DNA of 21,297 nucleotides from HGM04593 sp964512955. Its GTDB lineage: Bacteria; Bacteroidota; Bacteroidia; Bacteroidales; Bacteroidaceae. Of the stretch, positions 7,046 to 13,500 are shown in pieces; positions within the stretch are counted from its first letter, which is position 1, and each line of letters begins with the position of its first letter. A program made the position numbers and the translations under genes. Location: contig CAZEKX010000036.1 of NCBI GenBank assembly GCA_964512955.1, positions 1 to 21,297 on the forward strand. Direction: 5' to 3'. The notes beneath the pieces are model-generated. The model saw nothing but the letters and a program-made list of their open reading frames with translations. It had not been told where the DNA came from and did not search any database.

Positions 7046-8245
7046 TTATAGTAAATTCAAGATAGTCCTGTTTGCCCTATCCACAGCACATGTATCCAAA
7101 GTTGCAAGATATATACGTGTTGTTGTCTCGGAATCGTGTCCCATACCTTCACTTATAACAGAAAGAGGTATATTCTTGCTTTTGGCTATACTTGCCCATG
7201 CATGACGTGCTACATACATGGTAAGAGGCACTTTCAATCTAAGTTTTCGTGATATTAGTTTTAAAGCAGAATTTATAGTGGAACTTACATTGCGATATTT
7301 ATTATATGGGTCTGTTTTTGAATCTATTATAGGTAACAAAAACTGCGATTTAGGTTTTGTATATCGTTTTACTATCTCCTGCATGCATGTCTCCCATTTT
7401 ACAACCATTTTCTGCCCCGTTTTTTTACGACGATATGTGAGCACCCCTTTCGACAAATCCTTTTTGCGTAGAAATGCCATATCAATAAAAGACATACCGC
7501 GAGTATAGAAACTGAAAAGAAACATATCACGTGCAAAAGCCAATTCGGGTGTATTATCGAGTGGCAACCCTTTCAATCGTTTTATAACAGCCAATGGCAC
7601 AGCACGTTTTGTTGTTCTCTCCACTCCTGTATAAACATATTTAAACGGATTGCCTTGAGGGATAATTTCCTGCTCTACAGCCATATTATAGACGGCACGC
7701 AGGTTACGCATATAGAACGATGAGGTATTCGACGACACTCTATCCTTTAGGTAAAGTTCATAGGAACGAATCAGTTCGGCGTTTATTCTACCAAAACTTA
7801 AGTCCCTGCCCGAGCAGAAACGCATAAGACTGTTCATTGTGGTAGTATAAATCTCTTTCCTACGTATATTCCCCAATTGACTCTGTTGCTCTATCACACG
7901 TCTCATGAACATAAAAAAACTCTCATACGCATCGTTATTTCGTAACATATCGACAAACTCATCGATATTAAAAACAATTCTGTTATTTAAATAATAGGAT
8001 AAAAAACTTTTCATCTTAAGCATATCCATCTCTATGAGATTATGTATTTGACAAAGGAGCGAGTAACGTTCATCGGTTGGATTGGGTAATACAACAGACT
8101 CTAATTGTGTCGACCATTCCCATGAATATATTTTAAACTTTGTTTTTAATACTCTCACTACTCTATTATGAGTTACTTGATAATAGATTTTACCCTCATT
8201 GGGGTTCACTGTAGATTGTCTGAATTTAACTTTGATTGTAGCCAT
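7046..8245 (-). CDS. Tyrosine recombinase, Bacteroides type
   Basis: The 399-residue protein has an N-terminal arm-binding region (1-95), a SAM-like core-binding domain (about 100-205) and a C-terminal catalytic domain. Visible active-site residues are Arg249 (YTRGMSF), a Lys near 274-275 (RRKKTGQ), Arg347 (YVARHAW, with Tyr344 where many relatives have His), His370 (MGHDS) and the nucleophile Tyr379 (RIYL). This organisation is shared by Bacteroidota integrases of small mobile elements and by recombinases that flip promoters of surface genes. No other mobility gene or flanking att repeat is visible near it. It lies between SulP and the AlkD-like gene on the same strand. Whether it mobilises an element or inverts DNA is not decided by the sequence. 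Confidence 0.88.
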   Translation of the reverse strand: MATIKVKFRQSTVNPNEGKIYYQVTHNRVVRVLKTKFKIYSWEWSTQLESVVLPNPTDERYSLLCQIHNLIEMDMLKMKSFLSYYLNNRIVFNIDEFVDMLRNNDAYESFFMFMRRVIEQQSQLGNIRRKEIYTTTMNSLMRFCSGRDLSFGRINAELIRSYELYLKDRVSSNTSSFYMRNLRAVYNMAVEQEIIPQGNPFKYVYTGVERTTKRAVPLAVIKRLKGLPLDNTPELAFARDMFLFSFYTRGMSFIDMAFLRKKDLSKGVLTYRRKKTGQKMVVKWETCMQEIVKRYTKPKSQFLLPIIDSKTDPYNKYRNVSSTINSALKLISRKLRLKVPLTMYVARHAWASIAKSKNIPLSVISEGMGHDSETTTRIYLATLDTCAVDRANRTILNLL

Positions 8246-8300
8246 GATTTATTTGTTTTTAATATCAAGGCAAATAAAACCACAATACTTAACAGATAGA

Positions 8301-8345
8301 TACAAAAACTGAGACTGTTAAACTTAAGTTTAACAGTCTCAGTTT
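8301..8345 (-). terminator. Terminator of the AlkD-like gene
   Basis: A perfect inverted repeat with 20-base arms (8306-8325 and 8326-8345) lies 18 bases past the AlkD stop. Read on the minus strand, the hairpin is followed by five T residues, making it a strong intrinsic terminator. It also separates the AlkD-like gene from the recombinase downstream. Confidence 0.8.
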
Positions 8346-8363
8346 AAGTTTTAACCCAATTTA

Positions 8364-9131
8364 CTATAATGCCGACAAATCTCTTGTGCGAAACGATTCA
8401 CGTGCCTTACGCACATACAAGCGAATGACATCATCGGGTAAGCGTGATGAACGTATATATTCACGTGTTTGTAAAGGAAATTTTGCAAGAGAAGTAGCCA
8501 ACAACCATGCAACAGCCATTCTGACATAGTATGGTTCTATACCTTGCACACACCCCTGTTGAACAATTTTTGGTTTGCCCTTAATAGAGATGTATTCCGA
8601 CTTTATAGATGTAAAATTCAAACTATCCAATATGTTAAACAGTAACGGTAAACACTCCTCGTGCAACATGTAACACATAGAAGCCACCAAAGCAAAACGC
8701 ACCTCAAACTCACGAGACGAAGCAAAATATGGTAAAAGAAAATTCCCAAGCACACACCTGTCGACCTTTGCCATCCACTTGGCATTGGCACAGAAAGCAT
8801 CACAAACAGCCCAGTTATCCATTACAGGAACAAAGTGTGATACCAGGTTCAAACGCTCATCAATAGTGCATTTATGCATATTTATCATAAATCCCCAAAT
8901 CATTGTCTCTTCGTAGCACAACGATGCAGGATTCTCATTCTCGAAACGCGATATATATTCAGCACCACCCTCTTTATATAATTTACGTGCAAGCATCTTC
9001 ATTTCGGGAGTATGCAAGCCCAATACCTTGCGACAAGGCAAAGCATTTACAACTCTAAGATGTCCCTCGCGATATCGAACATCGGACAAGAAACGTTCAG
9101 AAATTAAAGGTCTAAGAATATGTTCAATCAT
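8364..9131 (-). CDS. DNA alkylation repair protein (AlkD-like)
   Basis: The 255-residue protein fits the all-helical HEAT-like-repeat AlkD family, DNA glycosylases that remove 3- and 7-alkylated purines without flipping the base. The key residues of characterised AlkD (Trp-x3-Asp, Arg, Trp) are matched by Trp107 and Asp111 in DNWAVCDAFC, Arg145 in FEVRFALV and Trp209 in VRMAVAWLL. Length is close to the usual 220-240 residues. It is cytosolic, with no signal peptide. A divergent promoter region of 110 bases separates it from the HAD gene, and a strong terminator follows it. The family call is firm; the exact substrate is inferred from the family. Confidence 0.9.
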   Translation of the reverse strand: MIEHILRPLISERFLSDVRYREGHLRVVNALPCRKVLGLHTPEMKMLARKLYKEGGAEYISRFENENPASLCYEETMIWGFMINMHKCTIDERLNLVSHFVPVMDNWAVCDAFCANAKWMAKVDRCVLGNFLLPYFASSREFEVRFALVASMCYMLHEECLPLLFNILDSLNFTSIKSEYISIKGKPKIVQQGCVQGIEPYYVRMAVAWLLATSLAKFPLQTREYIRSSRLPDDVIRLYVRKARESFRTRDLSAL

Positions 9132-9151
9132 ATAATAGCATATTTACTCTA

Positions 9152-9159
9152 CGAAAGTA
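9152..9159 (-). promoter_or_regulatory. Probable -7 box of the AlkD-like gene
   Basis: On the minus strand the sequence reads TACTTTCG, one mismatch from TAnnTTTG, about 20 bases before the ATG at 9131. No clear TTTG lies at the expected upstream distance. The identical box precedes the phage late operon at 21044-21051. Confidence 0.4.
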
Positions 9160-9188
9160 ATATTTTTTACAACATTTACCGCCTATAA

Positions 9189-9220
9189 TTTGAGGTAAAA
9201 GAAGATAATTACTACCTTAG
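9189..9220 (+). promoter_or_regulatory. Promoter of the HAD phosphatase gene
   Basis: TTTG at 9189-9192 is followed after exactly 20 bases by TACCTTAG at 9213-9220, one mismatch from TAnnTTTG. Both elements and the spacing fit a Bacteroidota sigma-ABfr promoter. Transcription would start near 9227, giving a leader of about 15 bases before the ATG at 9242. Confidence 0.65.
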
Positions 9221-9241
9221 CAAATAAAAACAAAAATAAAT

Positions 9242-9649
9242 ATGATTATAGCAGTAGATTTTGACGGAACAATAGTTGAACATAAATATCCGGAGATAGG
9301 TAAAGAGATACCATTTGCAACAACAACACTAAAGATGCTCATGAAAGAGCAGCACCGTCTTATCCTATGGACAGTACGTAAGGGTAAGACACTCGACGAG
9401 GCTGTAGCATGGTGTAAAGAACGAGGAATAGAGTTCTATGCTATAAACAAAAACTATCCCGAAGAAAAAGTTGAAGAAGGAGGTGAATACTGCAAGATAA
9501 ATGCCGACCTGTTTATCGATGACCTAAACTTAGGTGGTTTACCCGATTGGGGGCAGATATATTCCATGATTAAAGAGAAAAAAACATGGAAAGATATATA
9601 TACCGGTAGCAACCTTCCAAAGCCAAAGAAAAAAGGATGGTTTTGGTAA
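9242..9649 (+). CDS. HAD-superfamily phosphatase, BT0820-like
   Basis: The 135-residue cytosolic protein is a compact HAD hydrolase. Motif I is DFDGT, with nucleophile Asp6 and general acid Asp8. Motif II is the Thr of LWTVRKG (Thr44), the motif III Lys is near 85 (YCKINADLF) and motif IV is the acidic pair Asp93-Asp94 in FIDDLNLGG. The short length, absence of a large cap domain and segment DEAVAWCKERGIEFYAIN match the Bacteroidetes BT0820 family. Such enzymes dephosphorylate small phosphorylated metabolites; the substrate is unknown. It has its own promoter and does not look operonic with the tRNA downstream. Confidence 0.88.
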   Translation: MIIAVDFDGTIVEHKYPEIGKEIPFATTTLKMLMKEQHRLILWTVRKGKTLDEAVAWCKERGIEFYAINKNYPEEKVEEGGEYCKINADLFIDDLNLGGLPDWGQIYSMIKEKKTWKDIYTGSNLPKPKKKGWFW

Positions 9650-9662
9650 AAGTCAAAACCAT
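9637..9662 (+). terminator. Hairpin over the HAD gene stop, possible weak terminator
   Basis: A 9-base inverted repeat (ATGGTTTTG at 9637-9645 and its complement at 9654-9662) brackets the stop codon. No T-run follows, so intrinsic termination is doubtful; it may instead protect the mRNA 3' end. Confidence 0.3.
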
Positions 9663-9755
9663 TAGATAACCAAACAGAATATATTACAAAAAAACAAAGA
9701 ATACATTATAAAAAAATTGTATAGAGAGTTATTAATAAAAAAACAGATAATTTAT

Positions 9756-9785
9756 TTTGTTTGCCGGGATAATTCACTAAATTTG
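9756..9785 (+). promoter_or_regulatory. Promoter of tRNA-Ser
   Basis: TAAATTTG at 9778-9785 matches TAnnTTTG exactly. A TTTG at 9756-9759 lies 18 bases upstream, one short of the usual 19-21. The predicted start near 9792 is just before the mature tRNA 5' end at 9799. Confidence 0.65.
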
Positions 9786-9798
9786 CACCCGGATTTAA

Positions 9799-9886
9799 GG
9801 AAAGATGCCAGAGTGATCGAATGGACCGGACTCGAAATCCGGCGTACGGCATTGCCGTACCGTGGGTTTGAATCCCACTCTTTCCG
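9799..9886 (+). tRNA. tRNA-Ser(CGA)
   Basis: A full class II cloverleaf can be drawn. The acceptor GGAAAGA (9799-9805) pairs with TCTTTCC (9879-9885). The anticodon stem CCGGA/TCCGG (9826-9830, 9838-9842) holds loop CTCGAAA with anticodon CGA at 9833-9835. A long variable arm GTACGGC-ATT-GCCGTAC (9844-9860) is diagnostic for Ser, and the T arm is GTGGG-TTTGAAT-CCCAC (9862-9878). The discriminator is G9886; CCA is not encoded. It reads UCG codons. A phage-type integrase starts about 125 bases after its 3' end, so this gene is the likely integration site. Confidence 0.95.
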
Positions 9887-9894
9887 CAAAAGCA

Positions 9895-9927
9895 GGCTTA
9901 ACTCATTACAAAACAATGCGTTAAGCC
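9895..9927 (+). terminator. Hairpin after tRNA-Ser, possible terminator
   Basis: GGCTTAAC (9895-9902) pairs with GTTAAGCC (9920-9927), and the stem extends inwards by four more pairs after one mismatch. It starts nine bases after the tRNA end and is followed only by a short weak T-stretch. It could end the tRNA transcript or be part of the phage attachment region. Confidence 0.45.
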
Positions 9928-9969
9928 GAATTTGATTAAAAAACTCGGACATATTACAGACAAAATGAT

Positions 9970-10007
9970 TGTAAACATTTACATTTTTCATAGCCGAAAA
10001 ATGTAAA
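9970..10007. repeat. Alternating inverted repeats before the integrase
   Basis: Three copies of one hexamer alternate in orientation: TGTAAA (9970-9975), TTTACA (9978-9983) and TGTAAA (10002-10007). The last two belong to a perfect 12-base inverted repeat, TTTACATTTTTC (9978-9989) and its complement (9996-10007), with a 6-base loop. The right arm ends 4 bases before the integrase ATG. The position fits an operator, integrase arm-binding sites or a translation-blocking hairpin. Confidence 0.6.
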
Positions 10008-10011
10008 AAAA

Positions 10012-11160
10012 ATGTGTGCAAGACCAAAATTATCATCTCAACCGGAACTGCAAAGTTTCACCTATCCAAAACTCCATACCGGCAAATATTGGTACATAGA
10101 TTTTCTTGCCTACGACCCTGCCGAGGGTCGTATGAAGCGAAAGAAATACATGTTAGATAATATTCCTACTAAAACTCAACGACGAATAAGAGCAGCGGAG
10201 ATTATATCATCTACCGTAAAACTATTACGCACCGGATGGACTCCATGGGCTGATGCCAGCGCTGCTCGTTCTTATACATTATTGGATGTTGCACTTCAAA
10301 AATACGAAAGGTACTTAGATAGGTTACAACGTTATCAGACACGCAAAATGTACCAATCTCGTGTAAACATTATGCGTGAATATAATGCAAGCCTACCAAT
10401 TCCTATAAAGTATGTATATCAATTTGATAGAGGGTTTATCAGTGGCTTTTTGGATTATGTTTATTATGAACGCGAAACTACAGGACGAACACGCAACAAC
10501 TACAAAGGTTGGTGTAGTTCCCTTGCTGCATATTTCATAGAACATGCCTGGTTAACAGAAAATCCTGTAGAAAAAATCAGGAGCATAGAGGAAACTGCTA
10601 AAAAACGCCGTTCCTTGAGTAAAGAGCAGTTACGACAACTGAAAACTTATTTATCTAAAAAGCATCCTCATTTCCTATTGGCATGCATGTTCGAGTATTA
10701 CACGTTCATCAGACCAACAGAACTATGTAATGTGATTATTGGCGACATTAACTTAAAGGAACAGTCTGTTTATATTCCGGCATCTGTAAGTAAGAATAAA
10801 CGTGATGGCAAAGTTGCTTTGAATGATACACTTATAAAAATGATGCTCGAACTTAAAATATTCGAATATCATTCCGGATGCTACCTTTTTGGAAAAGGTC
10901 TTAAACCGAGTGAAAAAAAAACATCGAGTGAAGTGTTCCGTCGAGAATGGATAAAACTGCGTAAGGTCCTGAAGTGGTCCGATTGCTATCAATTCTACTC
11001 ATTAAAGGATTCCGGAATTCGCGATCTTGCAAATAGCGAAGGGATAGTAATTGCTCGCGATCAGGCCAGGCATACCGACGTTTCCACAACAAATAAATAT
11101 CTTACCGGGCGCGATTTACCAGTTCATGACGAGACTAAGCATTTCGAGGGAGAATTATAA
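10012..11160 (+). CDS. Phage tyrosine integrase
   Basis: The 382-residue enzyme has an N-terminal DNA-binding region (1-85), a core-binding domain (about 90-190) and a catalytic domain (about 200-370). Readable catalytic positions are Arg234 (FIRPTEL), a Lys in KNKRDG (near 261-264), His354 (ARHTDVSTT) and the nucleophile Tyr363 (NKYL). At the second conserved arginine position the protein reads FYSLKDSGIRDL, so Lys332 appears to replace Arg; I recall this variant as common in Bacteroidota phage integrases. It catalyses recombination between phage and chromosomal att sites and lies next to its likely target, tRNA-Ser, on the opposite strand from the late operon. The start at 10012 follows directly after the inverted repeat. 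Confidence 0.9.
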   Translation: MCARPKLSSQPELQSFTYPKLHTGKYWYIDFLAYDPAEGRMKRKKYMLDNIPTKTQRRIRAAEIISSTVKLLRTGWTPWADASAARSYTLLDVALQKYERYLDRLQRYQTRKMYQSRVNIMREYNASLPIPIKYVYQFDRGFISGFLDYVYYERETTGRTRNNYKGWCSSLAAYFIEHAWLTENPVEKIRSIEETAKKRRSLSKEQLRQLKTYLSKKHPHFLLACMFEYYTFIRPTELCNVIIGDINLKEQSVYIPASVSKNKRDGKVALNDTLIKMMLELKIFEYHSGCYLFGKGLKPSEKKTSSEVFRREWIKLRKVLKWSDCYQFYSLKDSGIRDLANSEGIVIARDQARHTDVSTTNKYLTGRDLPVHDETKHFEGEL

Positions 11161-11198
11161 AAACGATTTGGAGCATCTCACGACGCTCCAAATCGTTT
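11161..11198. terminator. Terminator between integrase and lysis genes
   Basis: AAACGATTTGGAGC (11161-11174) and its perfect complement (11185-11198) form a 14-bp stem with a 10-base loop. On the minus strand the stem is followed by a U-run, so it ends the late operon. The spanin stop codon (11178-11180) lies in the loop, and the right arm encodes the last residues of that protein. On the plus strand it lies directly after the integrase stop. Confidence 0.85.
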
Positions 11199-11564
11199 CT
11201 TAAGAATAAAGATAAAACACAAAAAAAATGTTACGGTTACGAAAAAAGTCCAAGTATTAAGTTTAATTTTATCCCAAAGATTTAAATGCTGTTCAACTTC
11301 AACAGTTTCAATTTTAGGAATTGTATCCGCAAGCCAGACAGTATCACAGATAGTTTTGTTATGCCATCTATCGCGGAATCTCGTTTCACGTACAGTATCC
11401 CCATTTATATAAATGAATATGCTGTCGATGACATGAACACTATCTGTTTTTATGTTTGTATGCTCGCTGTTGCGAGTCCCTACTATGGGAATATATTTGT
11501 TTGTTGAGCAGGAACCCGAAATAAGCATCAAGATTATTAATATCAATAAACACAGATGTCTCAT
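11178..11564 (-). CDS. Lipoprotein with C-terminal membrane helix, spanin candidate
   Basis: The 128-residue protein has a lipoprotein signal with lipobox ending LISGSC (Cys19), an extended periplasmic middle (20-103) and one strong C-terminal transmembrane helix (about 104-121, WTFFVTVTFFLCFIFIL) followed by a basic tail KKRF. A lipid at one end and a membrane helix at the other is the defining layout of unimolecular spanins, which join the outer and inner membranes and fuse them in the last step of phage lysis. It is the last gene of the holin-lysozyme cassette, where spanins are expected. I see no sequence motif beyond topology, so the call rests on architecture and position. A terminator overlaps its 3' end. 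Confidence 0.65.
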   Translation of the reverse strand: MRHLCLLILIILMLISGSCSTNKYIPIVGTRNSEHTNIKTDSVHVIDSIFIYINGDTVRETRFRDRWHNKTICDTVWLADTIPKIETVEVEQHLNLWDKIKLNTWTFFVTVTFFLCFIFILKKRFGAS

Positions 11565-11577
11565 AGTACTTTATATT

Positions 11578-12030
11578 TTACAAGTCATTATACATTTGCG
11601 CTTCCCACTCTCTGCGTTTTACCAACCCGGGAAGTTTATTTTTTTTGCCTGTTCCCGGAACAGTTCCGTACACCCATCGACGAATTTCATCGGGTATGTC
11701 GGGATCTTCCGTGTCTTTTATTAACTTCTTTCGCAAGGTTGATCCATTGAATTTTTTCCATCCAATATTATATATAAAGGAGACAATTGCATCATATTGG
11801 TTTTGCGATAAGTTTAAAACGTATGTTTCCCTATCGATAAGTCTTTCTACAGCCTCTACATCTTCTACAAATAATTTCTCGGCAGTTGCTTTGTCTATGT
11901 TCTCTCCGGTCTTGACATTCTTTGTGTGTCCATAACCAATAGTTAATACTCCCGATGGACATCGGTAGGTCTCGAGGTGCAGCCCCTCATATCCTTTTAT
12001 AACCTCTTCGGCATAATTACTTATCTTCAT
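11578..12030 (-). CDS. Phage endolysin, T4-type lysozyme (GH24)
   Basis: The 150-residue muramidase cuts the glycan strands of peptidoglycan. Catalytic residues are in the family signature near the N-terminus: Glu15 (KGYEG), Cys24 (YRCPSGV) and Thr30 (LTIGYGHT). Spacing of 9 and 6 residues equals Glu11, Asp20 and Thr26 of T4 lysozyme, with Cys at the Asp position as in several phage endolysins. NQYDAIVSFIYNIG and the C-terminal LPGLVKRREWE are also typical. There is no signal peptide, so release to the periplasm should depend on the holin encoded just upstream. The start overlaps the holin gene end by 14 bases. Confidence 0.95.
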   Translation of the reverse strand: MKISNYAEEVIKGYEGLHLETYRCPSGVLTIGYGHTKNVKTGENIDKATAEKLFVEDVEAVERLIDRETYVLNLSQNQYDAIVSFIYNIGWKKFNGSTLRKKLIKDTEDPDIPDEIRRWVYGTVPGTGKKNKLPGLVKRREWEAQMYNDL

Positions 12031-12502
12031 CTTTTGATTCGTTTATATAATTTTCTAAAGCACTGCCTATTGTACTATTCTTTCGCTTAAATATGTGAAC
12101 TAAAAACTTTGTTATACTAAATCTTTCCTTGCCGTGCGCATCGGCATAATTATTGTAAATAGAATCTACCTCACTTAAACAAGCAATAAGCATGGCACAT
12201 GCTGCTACAGTCATCGGTTCGATACCAAACGGTACAGAAAAAGCCATAGAGAATATACCGGCGAATAATAACCAACACATATAATCGATAAATTTGTTTA
12301 TAGTACGCCTTATAGCCCTGCTACGTCTTATTTGTTCATTGTGTACTTTCGCTTTCTCAATGCCGAAAACAAGATCTACCACAATTAACACAACACACAG
12401 TGCAATGAACCATCTCATGCTCCACACCAACATCTGCAGTTCTTGCAACATTGACAATCCCACACCGGTACTAACTCTTGCAACATCCCTATTCATATTC
12501 AT
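12017..12502 (-). CDS. Phage holin
   Basis: The 161-residue membrane protein has hydrophobic segments at about 29-48 (including FIALCVVLIVVDLVFGI), 72-92 (YMCWLLFAGIFSMAF) and 95-110 (MTVAACAMLIACL). The first is followed by a basic loop (RRSRAIRRTINK), and a charged C-terminal tail closes the protein. The pattern DLVFGIEKA plus the RRTINKF segment resembles the toxin-secretion/phage-lysis holin family. It would form inner-membrane lesions that release the lysozyme. Its gene overlaps the upstream PI-PLC-like gene and the downstream lysozyme gene by 14 bases each, which suggests coupled translation. A second ATG two codons later is possible. Confidence 0.88.
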   Translation of the reverse strand: MNMNRDVARVSTGVGLSMLQELQMLVWSMRWFIALCVVLIVVDLVFGIEKAKVHNEQIRRSRAIRRTINKFIDYMCWLLFAGIFSMAFSVPFGIEPMTVAACAMLIACLSEVDSIYNNYADAHGKERFSITKFLVHIFKRKNSTIGSALENYINESKDEDK

Positions 12503-13097
12503 AAAAATCTAACATAAGATACCATCCCTCTTCGTAATTTGCCTTATATGTCTTATTATACTTCTTTGCATGATATTCCGGCAATGGCAATTTGTCCGGC
12601 AATGATGTGCCTTCTCTTTCTGCCCATGAGAGTGTCCAATATTTCTCCTCTACAGGTGGTCTTAATGTCTCAATAAAAAAATAATCATCACTGCCTTCAA
12701 TAGAAATCTGTATTAATAATAAAGGTTTTTGTTTTAAAAAAGCCTTTATTACATTAACAAACTGTTTGAACTCTTTTTTTCTTTGTGGTAAAAAGAAATT
12801 TCTATCTAATGACAATTGAAAATATACAGGTTTACTATATGTAGCATATTGTAACATCATATAAAGAGTAGGAAGAAGTTCTTCGGTATAAATGCATAGA
12901 CCGTGAGAGAACACCCACTTATTTCGGTAGTATGTTATCTGCAAATTAAAAACTCTGATGCCATCTTTCAATTGTTGCTCTATACTTTTGTTTTGACATT
13001 TTGATGTCAAATTGAGTAACCAGCGGAGTGGTTGCCATCTCTGCCACCAGACAAGTTTGCCACCTGTCGCGCTATTATGTGTGCCTAAATTTATCAT
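12489..13097 (-). CDS. PI-PLC X-domain-like phosphodiesterase
   Basis: The 202-residue protein starts with INLGTHNSATGG, the classic first catalytic segment of bacterial phosphatidylinositol-specific phospholipase C (His7). KDGIRVFNLQ (45-53) follows, then WVFSHGLCIY with the second histidine (His65). In canonical enzymes the GIR segment reads roughly GIRxxDLR, so Asn51 and Gln53 replace an acidic and a basic residue and activity is uncertain. At about 200 residues it is shorter than most secreted PI-PLCs (about 300) and has no signal peptide. It is embedded in the lysis end of the phage operon, overlapping both neighbours. A role in attacking inositol lipids or another phosphodiester at entry or lysis is inference from fold and position. 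Confidence 0.72.
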   Translation of the reverse strand: MINLGTHNSATGGKLVWWQRWQPLRWLLNLTSKCQNKSIEQQLKDGIRVFNLQITYYRNKWVFSHGLCIYTEELLPTLYMMLQYATYSKPVYFQLSLDRNFFLPQRKKEFKQFVNVIKAFLKQKPLLLIQISIEGSDDYFFIETLRPPVEEKYWTLSWAEREGTSLPDKLPLPEYHAKKYNKTYKANYEEGWYLMLDFYEYE

Positions 13098-13500
13098 TGC
13101 TTAAATATTTTGCGTATCTAAAATATTCATTTCTTATGGACCCTGAACTTAAAAAAAGGCTTGAAGCTTCGGACTCTAAAACATCAGGAAGTACATCTCT
13201 CACACTTGCAGTAGAATTATCCTTTAATAAAATTTTCACCTTTTTTGTAATTTCAATATACCTCTTCAAACAGTTTCCACTTACAGGCTTTTTTATCCCG
13301 GCCCCCCAGGAAGACGTTGGAACACGTTCTTTTAGTAAAGAGTAAACTTTATATACTACACTCTCACTGTCGATGAAATATTTAGGGGCAGGCTCTTTTT
13401 CCATACGTGCAAAAATCTGTTCTGGACGTAAACCTTCTTTTGCCAACTCCCAGTAACGTGAAAATATATATTTCCTTTTTTCAAGAGTCTCTTTTTTCAT
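13075..13500 (-). CDS. Unknown phage protein, mainly helical
   Basis: I do not recognise this 141-residue protein. It is rich in Lys, Arg and Glu, lacks a signal peptide and membrane helices, and looks mostly helical: a basic first helix (KRKYIFSRYWELAKEG), then KYFIDSESVVYKVYSLLKE, and a second basic stretch around ITKKVKILLKD. This could suit a small DNA-binding or assembly protein, but no specific fold is evident. Its ATG overlaps the stop of the preceding gene (ATGA) and its end overlaps the PI-PLC-like gene by 23 bases, so it is an integral part of the late operon. Confidence 0.6.
   Translation of the reverse strand: MKKETLEKRKYIFSRYWELAKEGLRPEQIFARMEKEPAPKYFIDSESVVYKVYSLLKERVPTSSWGAGIKKPVSGNCLKRYIEITKKVKILLKDNSTASVRDVLPDVLESEASSLFLSSGSIRNEYFRYAKYLSNDKFRHT

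Noticed and set aside
8306..8345. Inverted repeat bounding an invertible promoter
   Set aside because: The arms are adjacent with no spacer to invert and are followed by a U-run on the minus strand, so it is a terminator.
9717..10036. Open frames on both strands overlapping tRNA-Ser
   Set aside because: They run through a perfect cloverleaf and have no family resemblance; they are chance frames.
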